A DNA stretch of 64,000 nt from the NCBI GenBank assembly GCA_035531075.1, contig DATKTO010000038.1, positions 1 to 64,000 on the forward strand. Reading direction: 5' to 3'. The notes beneath the pieces were generated by a model that was given only the letters and a program-made list of their open reading frames with translations, did not search any database and was not told where the DNA came from. Shown here piece by piece: positions 35,683-44,952 of this stretch. The stretch is from 39-52-133 sp035531075. Lineage in GTDB: Bacteria; Pseudomonadota; Gammaproteobacteria; Burkholderiales; Gallionellaceae. Each line of letters begins with the position of its first letter. Position 1 is the stretch's first letter. A program made the position numbers and the translations under genes.

Positions 35683-36879
35683 CTATGAATGCAGCTTAAC
35701 CATGCTCATAATATCGAAAGCCATTTCCTTTGCAATATTTATTCGGGAAAATTTGGCAACGAATTGATCTCGATGCTCATTATGCAACCTAAGCTGATTA
35801 AACACTCGCTCTGCCTCTTCCGCATCGCATGGGTGGAAGACCACCGCATTATCCAGCTCGGTGCACACGAACTCTGCCGGATAGCCTGATACCCCGGCCC
35901 AGATTGGTTTGCCCATCGCGCCGTACTCGAAGAGTTTTGAGGGCAATACTTTTCTGAATGCATCGTAATCATTCAAGTGTAGGAATAGCACATCTGCCGC
36001 TTGATATGCCTCTATCAATTGCTCCCGCTTCATCGGCGGCAACAACTCGACATTGTCCACGCCAGCGCTGACCAATGCGGCGCGCAAAGCCTCTTTTCGT
36101 CCTCCGTCGCCGATGACCTTGAACCGAACTCGGTAGTGCATTTTTTTGGCTAGTTTAGGAATGATCGCATGCAATCCTTGCCCTTCACCCAAGTTCCCCG
36201 CATAAAGAACCTCCAGCACATTCCCTGTTTTTGCCCCCGATTCAGGCGTAGCCAAGGACAGGAACTCATCGTCGATCCCATTGGTAAAATATGAAAAGCG
36301 TTGTTTTGGATATCGCGCTGTGAAATATCCGGCGAAACCGTGCGATACCAGATTAACCTTGCGTGCACTGTTGATCGTCCAACTCTCCAGCAGTGCGAAT
36401 GCCGGCTTCACCAGTATCGCCATATGCTTGGGCAGCACATCCTTGATCGTATCGACAAAGATGTCGCGTATATCCAAATATAGTGGGATGTTTCTTTTGC
36501 GCGCGACCCATGCTCCCAGCGCCGCCGTCATTAAACGCGAGGATGTCGCATAGACAAGGTCGTATTCCTGATCCCTTGTTCGACGTAACACCTCGCGTGC
36601 ATACGAAATAAACGCCCTGGCTTGATCGAGCATTCCGCTCTGGTGCGGCGGCAATGCAATACGAATGACCGATAATCCGGGCACGCTTTCTTCAGCCTGT
36701 GCTTCTACTGAAAAACTGCTGTAGCGATTGGGCAGGGTCGTCAGCACATCTATTACCCCACCGGCGGGCATCTGCTGCTTTAGTGCATCGACCAATGCGG
36801 TGGTGCGAAACGACCCCGCGCTCAGGTCAGGCCTGAAGTAAAAGCTCAATATCAAGACCTTCAACTTTTTTCTCCCCAT
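35683..36879 (-). CDS. Glycosyltransferase, family 4 type (WbuB-like)
   Basis: 398 residues. LKVLILSFYFRPDLSAGSFR is the typical N-terminus of WbuB-like GT4 enzymes; VLYAGNLGEGQGLHAIIP and PSKLFEYGAMGKPIWAG are donor-domain motifs. The start may be the ATG at 36879 (19-base overlap with the heparinase-family gene) or a TTG at 36864, which has GGGGAG seven bases upstream and overlaps the previous stop as TTGA; the latter is attractive. Probably adds FucNAc- or ManNAc-type residues in the O-unit. Confidence 0.85.
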   Translation of the reverse strand: MGRKKLKVLILSFYFRPDLSAGSFRTTALVDALKQQMPAGGVIDVLTTLPNRYSSFSVEAQAEESVPGLSVIRIALPPHQSGMLDQARAFISYAREVLRRTRDQEYDLVYATSSRLMTAALGAWVARKRNIPLYLDIRDIFVDTIKDVLPKHMAILVKPAFALLESWTINSARKVNLVSHGFAGYFTARYPKQRFSYFTNGIDDEFLSLATPESGAKTGNVLEVLYAGNLGEGQGLHAIIPKLAKKMHYRVRFKVIGDGGRKEALRAALVSAGVDNVELLPPMKREQLIEAYQAADVLFLHLNDYDAFRKVLPSKLFEYGAMGKPIWAGVSGYPAEFVCTELDNAVVFHPCDAEEAERVFNQLRLHNEHRDQFVAKFSRINIAKEMAFDIMSMVKLHS

Positions 36880-38486
36880 TTAATGACCGTTCTGATCTTG
36901 AGTTCCGTCAACACTGCTACTAGACAGGTGTTTGGCGCGGAAACTCCAAAATACGGATGCCATGTGGCCTGCTCAATAAGAAGATTGCCACCCTGAATGA
37001 CCATATCGACCATATTCCCGTTAGCCATGCGCAATAACACTTTGCTCTCATCCGCTTCCGACACGATGATGTCCGGATGAAGATGAAAATGTATCTCGGC
37101 ATGATCAAACACACCGGTGACTTCATCTTCGATCACCAGCAATCCATCGCTAAGCAAATAGCTGCGCCGATGCAGGTTGCGACCGGGCAAGCGCCGATAA
37201 CCATCATGGCTCGCCTCGACGCGTGTGCCATCCGTCGATTCTGCGATATCCAATGTTCGCACGTGCGCTCGCCGCGCCACACGAAACCCTCCCCATACCT
37301 CCGACGAATCCTGTCTGTCGACGACCAAAGTGTTGTGTGCAGAGGTTCCGCGCTGGCGCTGGCGTTCCAGCCCGCTGCCATAACAGGATGTGCCTGAGTT
37401 CACCATCAACCGGTGTCCATACAGAGAAAGTTCGAACGACAAGGTGTCCGCATGTGCGTGACCGGGAAGATAGCTCGGCCCGATGGGTGCCGCATCTACC
37501 AGGAGCACGGCCCGTCCATTTTGGAGTCTGATATAGCCGCTCTCCGCCAAGTACAGCACTCCATCGTATGGCGCTTGCTGAACCGGATACCCCAATCGTT
37601 CCGCGTAGCCATCCAAGTCCGCCAAGGCGGGTGCGATACCGAATGCAGCATCATTGAAAAAAGCGATCTCACCATCCGGATGGCACATTGCCGTGAGCCA
37701 GCTCCTCATTTTTCCTATCGTTTCTGCCTTGACGATCGCTCCCAATCCATAGGCATTGCCGATGTTCTCGATGTCCAGCAGGTCTTCCAGAATGATGCCG
37801 TGATACATCGGGCTGCGCTCGAAATGCCCACCGTCCGCTAGAATTTGTTCTGGCAGTTCACGGCGCAAAATTGCCAAACCCTTAGCCAACCATTCCTCCG
37901 CCTCCGCTTGTTCAAAAAATGCACCCGCGAATATCAGCGCCTTGGCATTCGCCAGCAGATGGTTACCCAGCAGATGGAACTCCAGCCGTTCGCATAGAAA
38001 ACGGATCTGTACTGCAAGACTGGCGACCGCTCGTGGCGAAAGCACTCCTCCGCTCAACTCCCATTTGATCCAGTTGACGATCCTGAGAGAGCTGGGATAA
38101 GGCTCCCAGCCATTGCCGTATCCGGGTGGATTTTCCTCTATCCATCGCTCGATCAGGTGTGAATGCCATTCGCGACGATTCGTTGCACCTTTGGCATGCA
38201 GATCATCGAAATAATGCAGGTTATATAACCACAATTTTTCTGTGGCTGGATCGTTCCACGCCGCGCTGCTTGTAACCGATCTAGATTCATTCAAGAAGAC
38301 AAAGGTATCCTCGGCAACCATGCTTTGCTTGCGCTCGCATGGTGATACCCATGCACCCACTAGCGCCCTGCGCGCAGGCGGCGCGGTAAGGTCAGGTCGG
38401 GGGCGATGGAATCTAAAGCGAACACGCCCGAAGATTTGGGCGGGGCGCAAATGCCGAATCGTATGAAAGTAGAGCGATGCTTTCAC
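36861..38486 (-). CDS. Heparinase II/III-family protein (alginate-lyase-like) of polysaccharide locus
   Basis: 541 residues, GTG start overlapping the previous stop as GTGA. The N-terminal part (residues 100-330) is an alpha-toroid: KLWLYNLHYFDDLHAKG, WIEENPPGYGNGWEPYPSSLRIVNW and HLLGNHLLANAKAL. The C-terminal beta-sandwich holds PGHAHADTLSFELSLYGHRLM and AHNTLVVD. These proteins recur beside asnB and bi-domain oxidoreductases in O-antigen loci, and may be lyases or glycan-modifying enzymes. There is no signal peptide, so a cytoplasmic role is likely; the reaction is unproven. Confidence 0.85.
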   Translation of the reverse strand: MKASLYFHTIRHLRPAQIFGRVRFRFHRPRPDLTAPPARRALVGAWVSPCERKQSMVAEDTFVFLNESRSVTSSAAWNDPATEKLWLYNLHYFDDLHAKGATNRREWHSHLIERWIEENPPGYGNGWEPYPSSLRIVNWIKWELSGGVLSPRAVASLAVQIRFLCERLEFHLLGNHLLANAKALIFAGAFFEQAEAEEWLAKGLAILRRELPEQILADGGHFERSPMYHGIILEDLLDIENIGNAYGLGAIVKAETIGKMRSWLTAMCHPDGEIAFFNDAAFGIAPALADLDGYAERLGYPVQQAPYDGVLYLAESGYIRLQNGRAVLLVDAAPIGPSYLPGHAHADTLSFELSLYGHRLMVNSGTSCYGSGLERQRQRGTSAHNTLVVDRQDSSEVWGGFRVARRAHVRTLDIAESTDGTRVEASHDGYRRLPGRNLHRRSYLLSDGLLVIEDEVTGVFDHAEIHFHLHPDIIVSEADESKVLLRMANGNMVDMVIQGGNLLIEQATWHPYFGVSAPNTCLVAVLTELKIRTVIKWGEKS

Positions 38487-40621
38487 AGTCGTGCTGCATC
38501 GGCGATTTCAACTGACCTCTTTGAAATCTCCCAGATTTGTTCCAATGGAATGGGCGCCGCCGTACCTGCACGGATCGCATCCAGAAATGCCTGAACGCAG
38601 GCGGCCTGCCCTTTATCCTGCGCCCACAGACTCTTCTTACTAAATCCTGGCCAATCGAACCCGCGCAGGACGCGATAGTTGTCCAATTGCAGAACCGCAT
38701 CCGCAGCAAAAACCTCCAGCCTCTCCTTGGGGAAACGCTTGCCGCCATTCGCCAGATAATGGATCGTGCCTATCGACCCGTCTTCAAACTGCAGCGAGAT
38801 GACGGCTTTGTCATCGACGACCGACATCGCCGGATTGCGCCCCATGGTCATGACCTGAAATTTGCTAATCGGGCTGTCTGCCAGATACCGCAACAGATCC
38901 ACGAAGTGGCAGGCCTCCCCAACCAAGCGGCCTCCTCCGGTCTCGGCATTCTGCGTCCAGTGATCCGCCGGAATCGCGCCTGCATTGCAGGTATAGACAA
39001 AGGCCAGGGGTGCTTTCACCGGCTTGAGCAGCGCTTTCATCTTGTCGACCAACGGAGAAAAGCGACGGTTGAAACCCACCATCAGCACTGGCGCTGCGCC
39101 GCCTTGGCTTACTCTCTGATTCCAGGCAGCCTGGATACGTTCGATCTCATCCATACGCAATGCCAGCGGTTTTTCGACGAACACATGCTTGCCGGCTTCG
39201 ATCGCCTTGATGACGAAGTTGGCGTGCGAATCGTGCCTGGTTGCGATCACTACGGTATTTATCGCGGGATCTTCAAATATCTGCGCGTCGTCGGTCGAAA
39301 CAGAAGCAAATCCCATCTTCTTGCCAAAGTGCGCGCCGCTCACCCCGCCGCTGGTCACGATTGCACCCAATCGGGCTCCCGCTTTCTGAAACGTGGGAAT
39401 CAGTACGCGCGAAGCATAGTTCCCCGCACCCAGCACGCCAAGCACCGGCTCGCCAGCAGCATACGCACGAGGCTCTGCAAGCAAGACTGTTCGTTGGCGC
39501 AATTCATCCGAACCAGCGCCATATTTAAGAACAATGCCCAGCGCAGAACGCTCCTGGGTCAGCGCATCGTATGCCTGCAGCGCGTCGTTGAAATCGAAGC
39601 GGTGGGATATCAACGACGGAACATCGATCCGCCCCTCCGCCAACATCGCCAGCACCGCCTCAAAGTTCCGCTGCTCCGTCCAGCGCACAAAACCGAACGG
39701 ATAGTCGATGCCGCCATCCTCATACTGTTTGTCATAGCGACCAGGTCCATAAGAGCAAGAGACCTGGAACGTCAATTCTTTCTCGAAGAATTCAGAACGG
39801 TTGAGCTCCAGTCCGGTGACACCGACCAATACGATCCGTCCGCGCTTGCGCGACATTTGTGCCGCATGGCTTACCGGGTCATTGGACTTGGTCGCTGCCG
39901 TAATCAATACGGCATCCACCCCGCGATTGGATGAGAACGCCATCCCGGCGGCAACCGGATCTTCGCCGTTCGCCGGATTCACTGTCACCGCCCCGAACTT
40001 GCGCGCCAGCGCCAGCTTGTTTTCATCGAAATCGATGCCCATAACCTGGCAACCCTGGGCACGCAACAACTGCACGGTGACCAGCCCGATCAGACCCAGG
40101 CCGACCACGACCACATGCTCGCCCAACTCCGGCTTGACCAGGCGAATACCCTGCAGCGCAATCGCGCTCAATACGGTAAATGCCGCCGCCTCGTCCGTGA
40201 CGCTGTCCGGTATCTTCGCGCACAGATTCTTGGCCACCCTGACCATCTCGGCGTGATTGCCATTCGACGCGACACGGTCACCCACCACAAACTCTGTCAC
40301 TCCGGCACCCACCGCCACCACCACACCCGCATTGCAATAACCCAATGGCAACGGTTGCCCCAATTTGCTTTGTACTGCGTCGATCGTGGCGAACAAACCA
40401 TCAGTGATGACCTTGTCCAACACCATCTTCACTTTTTCCGGCTGCTGTCGTGCCTTATCCAGCATCGAAGCCTTCCCGAAGTCGACCAGCATGCGTTCGG
40501 TTCCAGCCGAGATCAGGCTGGACCGAGTCTGGATCAACACTTGTCCGCGACCAACGCTTGGGCAGGGAATCTCTGCCAGTTCGGTTTCGCCATTTTTTAA
40601 ATTTTGCAAAATCTGTTTCAT
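38483..40621 (-). CDS. Bi-domain oxidoreductase: medium-chain dehydrogenase fused to Gfo/Idh/MocA domain
   Basis: 712 residues. Residues 1-360 are a zinc-dependent alcohol-dehydrogenase-like domain (SLISAGTERMLVDFG, GYCNAGVVVAVGAGV, VVVGLGLIGLVTVQLLRAQG). Residues about 380-712 are a Gfo/Idh/MocA domain (VLGVLGAGNYASRVLIPTFQ, EKPLALRMDE, GFNRRFSPL and GGGRLVGEACHFVDLLRYL). Such fusions are regular members of O-antigen clusters with asnB and heparinase-family genes. It probably oxidises or epimerises a nucleotide-sugar or lipid-linked sugar; the exact step is unknown. Followed by the heparinase-family gene with a GTGA overlap. Confidence 0.9.
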   Translation of the reverse strand: MKQILQNLKNGETELAEIPCPSVGRGQVLIQTRSSLISAGTERMLVDFGKASMLDKARQQPEKVKMVLDKVITDGLFATIDAVQSKLGQPLPLGYCNAGVVVAVGAGVTEFVVGDRVASNGNHAEMVRVAKNLCAKIPDSVTDEAAAFTVLSAIALQGIRLVKPELGEHVVVVGLGLIGLVTVQLLRAQGCQVMGIDFDENKLALARKFGAVTVNPANGEDPVAAGMAFSSNRGVDAVLITAATKSNDPVSHAAQMSRKRGRIVLVGVTGLELNRSEFFEKELTFQVSCSYGPGRYDKQYEDGGIDYPFGFVRWTEQRNFEAVLAMLAEGRIDVPSLISHRFDFNDALQAYDALTQERSALGIVLKYGAGSDELRQRTVLLAEPRAYAAGEPVLGVLGAGNYASRVLIPTFQKAGARLGAIVTSGGVSGAHFGKKMGFASVSTDDAQIFEDPAINTVVIATRHDSHANFVIKAIEAGKHVFVEKPLALRMDEIERIQAAWNQRVSQGGAAPVLMVGFNRRFSPLVDKMKALLKPVKAPLAFVYTCNAGAIPADHWTQNAETGGGRLVGEACHFVDLLRYLADSPISKFQVMTMGRNPAMSVVDDKAVISLQFEDGSIGTIHYLANGGKRFPKERLEVFAADAVLQLDNYRVLRGFDWPGFSKKSLWAQDKGQAACVQAFLDAIRAGTAAPIPLEQIWEISKRSVEIADAARL

Positions 40622-40645
40622 TGCCTGTTCCTGTTGATGATGGCT

Positions 40646-41866
40646 TTACGCCGGGATAGTCACGCCACAAAAATCTAGCACCTGTTTACCTTGCGTATCC
40701 AGCGAGACGAACGGGCGATGCTTGACCAGGAAGACCACGATATCCGAATCCTTCACCCCTGCAGTGACAGATACTAGCTTCAGCTCTTTGTGCGACTCGA
40801 TGTTCGGCTCGACGGCAACCACATCGAACTGTGCATCCCGCAACGCCTCTGCGACAGCTAGGGCTGGTGATTCCCGCAGGTCATCGATATCCGGTTTGAA
40901 TGCCAGCCCCATGCAGGCGATGCGCGCAGGTCTGCCGTTATCGAGCTGAAACTTCAACGCCGCATTTTTGATTTTTTCGACCACCCATTTGTTTTTATAG
41001 TTGTTGACCTCACGGGCCGTACGAATCAGGTTTGAATTCTTCGGGTCTTTAGCCACGATAAACCAGGGATCGACCGCGATGCAGTGTCCGCCCACACCGC
41101 AACCGGGCTGCAAGATGTTCACACGCGGATGCCTGTTTGCAAAACGGATCAGCTCGTTGACGTCGATACCGAGACCATCGCACAGGATCGACAGTTCATT
41201 GGCGAATGCGATGCCTACATCCCTTGAGCTGTTCTCCACCAGCTTGCACATTTCTGCCGTTCTGGAATCGGTCTTCAGCACCTCACCTTGTACGAACGTC
41301 TTGTAGAACGCCGCCGTCACATCGGTGGCTGCCGCCGTGAGACCACCAACGACGCGATCGTTCTCTATCAGTTCGATCATAATGTGCCCGGGCAAGACGC
41401 GCTCCGGGCAGTAGCTGAAATGGATGGAGGAAACGTCCACGCCGGAGTGGCTCAGAGTGTCCCGAACCAGTTCCGTCGTCCCCACCGGAGAGGTGGATTC
41501 CAGAATGACGATGTTATTTGGACGCACATACCCAGCGATACCTTTGGCCGCCGCCACCACATAACTCAGGTCAGGCTGCGGGATAGGATTATCATCATGC
41601 ACAAAGGGCGTGGGTACGCAGATCATGAATATATCCGCCTCCGCAGGCGCAGTAGCGGCACGCAGCCGTCCAGAACCCACTGCCGAGTGCACGAACGTGT
41701 CCAGGTCAGGCTCGACGATGTGGATCTTTCCCTGATTGATCACATCCACCGCATGCTGATTGACATCCACACCGTGCACGGCATAACCCGTATTCGCCAA
41801 TAGTGCTGCGGTCGGCAAGCCGATGTATCCCAACCCAATGACACAGACTTTTTTATTTTGTTGCAT
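40646..41866 (-). CDS. wecC: UDP-N-acetyl-D-mannosamine dehydrogenase
   Basis: 406 residues of the UDP-sugar dehydrogenase family: VCVIGLGYIGLPTAALLANTG (NAD site), ESTSPVGTTE, CPERVLPGH and the catalytic-cysteine segment LQPGCGVGGHCIAVDPWF, then GLAFKPDIDDLRESPAL. The match to WecC/WbpA-type enzymes and the wecB gene immediately upstream indicate UDP-ManNAc to UDP-ManNAcA oxidation. It supplies the uronic acid of the O-unit. Confidence 0.94.
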   Translation of the reverse strand: MQQNKKVCVIGLGYIGLPTAALLANTGYAVHGVDVNQHAVDVINQGKIHIVEPDLDTFVHSAVGSGRLRAATAPAEADIFMICVPTPFVHDDNPIPQPDLSYVVAAAKGIAGYVRPNNIVILESTSPVGTTELVRDTLSHSGVDVSSIHFSYCPERVLPGHIMIELIENDRVVGGLTAAATDVTAAFYKTFVQGEVLKTDSRTAEMCKLVENSSRDVGIAFANELSILCDGLGIDVNELIRFANRHPRVNILQPGCGVGGHCIAVDPWFIVAKDPKNSNLIRTAREVNNYKNKWVVEKIKNAALKFQLDNGRPARIACMGLAFKPDIDDLRESPALAVAEALRDAQFDVVAVEPNIESHKELKLVSVTAGVKDSDIVVFLVKHRPFVSLDTQGKQVLDFCGVTIPA

Positions 41867-41917
41867 GTTTTACCCCAATAAGCCCAATAATAAACTTTCG
41901 CCGTGTAGCCGTCATTT

Positions 41918-43042
41918 TCATTTGGCGGCGCCTTTCAGCACGTCCACGATCTTTTTTGCTGCCTGCCCATCTCCATAAGGATTGTGTGCAAACGCCATGC
42001 TCCGATAAGCCGCCGCGTCATCCAGCAACTTGTTCGTTTCCCGGCAGATCGTTTCGGCATCGGTGCCGACCAATTTTACCGTACCTGCTTCAACCGCTTC
42101 GGGTCGTTCTGTGGTGTCGCGAATGACCAGGACTGGCTTACCTAGGGAAGGTGCTTCTTCCTGTATCCCGCCGGAATCGGTGATGATCAGATAGGAGCGT
42201 TCCATCAGGTAGACGAATGGCAGGTAATCCAGTGGCTCGATCAAGTGAATATTGGACTGAGCTCCGAGCAGGCGCCTAACCGGCTCCTGCACATTGGGAT
42301 TGAGGTGTACCGGATAAACCAGTTCAACATTTTTTCGCTTCGCCAGTTCGGCCAAGGCTTTGCAAATTTCTTCGAAGCCCTTGCCAAAATTTTCACGCCG
42401 ATGCCCTGTAATCAGTATGGTGCGCTTATCTGGATTCAGAAAAGCAAACTGCTGTTGCAACCCTGCTTTTAATTCACCATCGCATTCAATTTTTTTGACC
42501 ACATCGAGCAAGGCATCAATCACGGTATTCCCAGTGACGAATATGCTCCCGGCATCAACTGATTCCCGCAGCAAATTGTCGCGCGAGGTCACTGTCGGCG
42601 CGAAGTGGAAGGCCGCAATCGCTCCGGTCAGTTTCCGGTTCATCTCCTCCGGCCAGGGAGAATAGGGATTCCCCGTGCGCAAGCCCGCCTCGACATGCGC
42701 AACCGGAATTTTCTTGTAATAGGCTGCCAGACTGGCCGCAAAGGTCGTCGTGGTATCGCCATGCACGAGCACCACATCTGGAGCGTAGTCATCCAAAACA
42801 CCACGCAATGCCGTCAGCACGTTTGCCGTTAGATCGGTCAGATCTTGCCCCGGCTTCATCAGATTCAAGTCGTATTCCGGCACGATGCCGAACAGATTCA
42901 ACACCTGATCCAGCATCTGGCGATGCTGCGCCGTGACACATACACGCACCTCGCCGCCGAAATGCTCCCGCATCTGCTTCACAACTGGAGCCATTTTGAT
43001 CGCCTCCGGGCGGGTTCCAAAAACAACCAGCGCTTTTTTCAT
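41918..43042 (-). CDS. wecB: UDP-N-acetylglucosamine 2-epimerase (non-hydrolysing)
   Basis: 374 residues: VVFGTRPEAIKMAPVV, CVTAQHRQMLDQVLNLF, VHGDTTTTFAASLAAYY, HVEAGLRTGNPYSPWPEEMNR and TDSGGIQEEAPSLGKPVLV are the full set of WecB motifs. It makes UDP-ManNAc for WecC downstream. Its start overlaps the asnB stop by 4 bases (ATGA). Confidence 0.97.
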   Translation of the reverse strand: MKKALVVFGTRPEAIKMAPVVKQMREHFGGEVRVCVTAQHRQMLDQVLNLFGIVPEYDLNLMKPGQDLTDLTANVLTALRGVLDDYAPDVVLVHGDTTTTFAASLAAYYKKIPVAHVEAGLRTGNPYSPWPEEMNRKLTGAIAAFHFAPTVTSRDNLLRESVDAGSIFVTGNTVIDALLDVVKKIECDGELKAGLQQQFAFLNPDKRTILITGHRRENFGKGFEEICKALAELAKRKNVELVYPVHLNPNVQEPVRRLLGAQSNIHLIEPLDYLPFVYLMERSYLIITDSGGIQEEAPSLGKPVLVIRDTTERPEAVEAGTVKLVGTDAETICRETNKLLDDAAAYRSMAFAHNPYGDGQAAKKIVDVLKGAAK

Positions 43043-44952
43043 CTGACCACGTCCTCATCCAAAAATATCCGGCACCATAGTTCGATGCACATCATCGAGA
43101 AGAGCGTGTAAGTCGCATCCACCCGGCCCTTCGCGTCTTGTTCGATCAGCGCTTCCACCGATTTCACATCGAATATTCCCCGCCGCATGATCGCCTCTCT
43201 CGACAACACATCCATCATCAGCGGTTTCAATTTGCTTTCGCTGTGCAGCCAAGAACGTAGCGGCGCACCAAACCCGGTTTTGGGTCGATAGATCACCTCA
43301 TGTGGCAGATATCTTTCCATCGCCTTTTTAAATATCCACTTTCCTTCACGCCCATGCTGTTTGTAACCGACCGGCAAGCGTGCCGCCAATGACACTAGAT
43401 CAGGATCGAGCAAGGGTACGCGCACCTCGACACCGACAGCCATGCTCATCTTATCCGTGTAGTTGAGATTGTGGTCCGGCAAGAAAAATTTGCTTTCAAG
43501 AAACAGCATGCGATCGAGCGGATCGCGCTGCTGCGGCACATTGTGCAACGCCTCTATCAATGGTTCAGAGACGCGCCTGCCATTGATTTCTCGCCGATAT
43601 GTTTCCGACAGCAATCCTTCGAGACGATCAGGTTGCCCCCAATAAAAATAACTGCACAAACGCTCATCCGCATCGAGATCGGCGTATTCAAACGCTTTGC
43701 GCAGCCGGCGCAACGCTGGACGCCCCGTGGGCAACAGGCTCGCGCCACCCGCCAGCAAACGACGCGCCCAAGCCGGACTCCAAGCCCAGTAATGCTCCTG
43801 CTGCAACGCATAATGACGCCGATAACCGCTGAAGATATCGTCGCCGCCTGCACCCGACAACAACACCTTGATGCCATGCTCATGCGCCAGTTGCGATATG
43901 AACAGGGCGTTAAGCGGCGCCGGATCGGCTAGCGGCTCGTCCAGATGATAGATCATCTTTTCCAACTGATCCGCCATCTCCGCGCCGACGTAGATCGTGT
44001 GAAGATCCACGCCAAGATGCTTGGCCACCTTTTGCGCATACGGCAAATCTTCTGCAAAGCCCTCTTCTCCAGCCTCGTTAAAGCCTATCGTGAAACACTG
44101 CAATCGCACATCCGGCTGAACTTGCTTGGCGAATGCCACAACCGCACTCGAATCCAGACCGCCGGACAAGAACGCCCCCACCGGCACATCGGCCACCATT
44201 TGCCGTTCCACCGCTGTGCGTACACTTTGCTCGACTTGCAGAGCAGCTTCCTCGGCTGTGAGTTCGGCTATCGCTTGGTCGTATGGCAACTCGTAATACT
44301 GCCACAACCGCTGAATTTCGCCATCCCGAACCTGCATCGCATGACCCGGCTGGAGCTTCTTTACTCCCTTCAGAATCGTAGAAGGTGCAGGACACCAAAG
44401 ATAGGTCAAATGCATCATGACCGCATTGGGGTCGATTTCCCGCTTGACCTCCGGATTCACCAGTAACGCTTTCAACTCACTTGCAAACACAACGCCTGTG
44501 TCGGTCCTTGCATAATAGAGCGGCTTCACCCCCAGCCCGTCCCGAGCAACAAAGAGCGACCCGGTTCGTCCATCCCATATCGCAAACGCAAAGACCCCGT
44601 TCAAGCGCTGTAGCATAGCTTCGCCGCTCAACAGATACAGGTTCAGTAACACCTCGGTGTCGGAATGCCCGCGAAACACACATCCGGCAGCAACGAGTTC
44701 AGCTCGTAACGCCCTGAAATTGTATATCTCGCCGTTGAAAACGATGACTACCTGACCGGATGCATCGTGCATCGGCTGACTACCCGCAGGCGACAGATCG
44801 ATGATGGCAAGCCGCCGGTGGGCGAGTCCGATTCCATATTCTGGTGCATGGAAGACCCCGGAGCTATCCGGCCCCCGATGAGCAATGCGCTCTCCCATTC
44901 GCTGCAATGCCTCGGGAGAAAACTTGCCATTAAAACCTGCGATACCGCACAT
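43039..44952 (-). CDS. asnB: Glutamine-hydrolysing asparagine synthase-like amidotransferase (AsnB family)
   Basis: 637 residues. Met1-Cys2-Gly-Ile puts the glutaminase nucleophile at Cys2 after Met removal; FNGEIYNFRALRAEL and GHSDTEVLL belong to the class II glutaminase domain. The synthetase domain has GAFLSGGLDSSAVVAFA (PP-loop) and LLSGAGGDDIFSGYRRH. In O-antigen loci such proteins usually amidate uronic acid residues rather than make asparagine; with wecBC downstream, amidation of ManNAcA is a fair inference. Start overlaps the SDR stop by one base (TGATG). Confidence 0.92.
   Translation of the reverse strand: MCGIAGFNGKFSPEALQRMGERIAHRGPDSSGVFHAPEYGIGLAHRRLAIIDLSPAGSQPMHDASGQVVIVFNGEIYNFRALRAELVAAGCVFRGHSDTEVLLNLYLLSGEAMLQRLNGVFAFAIWDGRTGSLFVARDGLGVKPLYYARTDTGVVFASELKALLVNPEVKREIDPNAVMMHLTYLWCPAPSTILKGVKKLQPGHAMQVRDGEIQRLWQYYELPYDQAIAELTAEEAALQVEQSVRTAVERQMVADVPVGAFLSGGLDSSAVVAFAKQVQPDVRLQCFTIGFNEAGEEGFAEDLPYAQKVAKHLGVDLHTIYVGAEMADQLEKMIYHLDEPLADPAPLNALFISQLAHEHGIKVLLSGAGGDDIFSGYRRHYALQQEHYWAWSPAWARRLLAGGASLLPTGRPALRRLRKAFEYADLDADERLCSYFYWGQPDRLEGLLSETYRREINGRRVSEPLIEALHNVPQQRDPLDRMLFLESKFFLPDHNLNYTDKMSMAVGVEVRVPLLDPDLVSLAARLPVGYKQHGREGKWIFKKAMERYLPHEVIYRPKTGFGAPLRSWLHSESKLKPLMMDVLSREAIMRRGIFDVKSVEALIEQDAKGRVDATYTLFSMMCIELWCRIFLDEDVVR

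Noticed and set aside
38537..39934. 465-codon plus-strand ORF opposite the bi-domain oxidoreductase
   Set aside because: Shadow frame of a G+C-rich gene; the minus-strand protein has clear family motifs over its full length.
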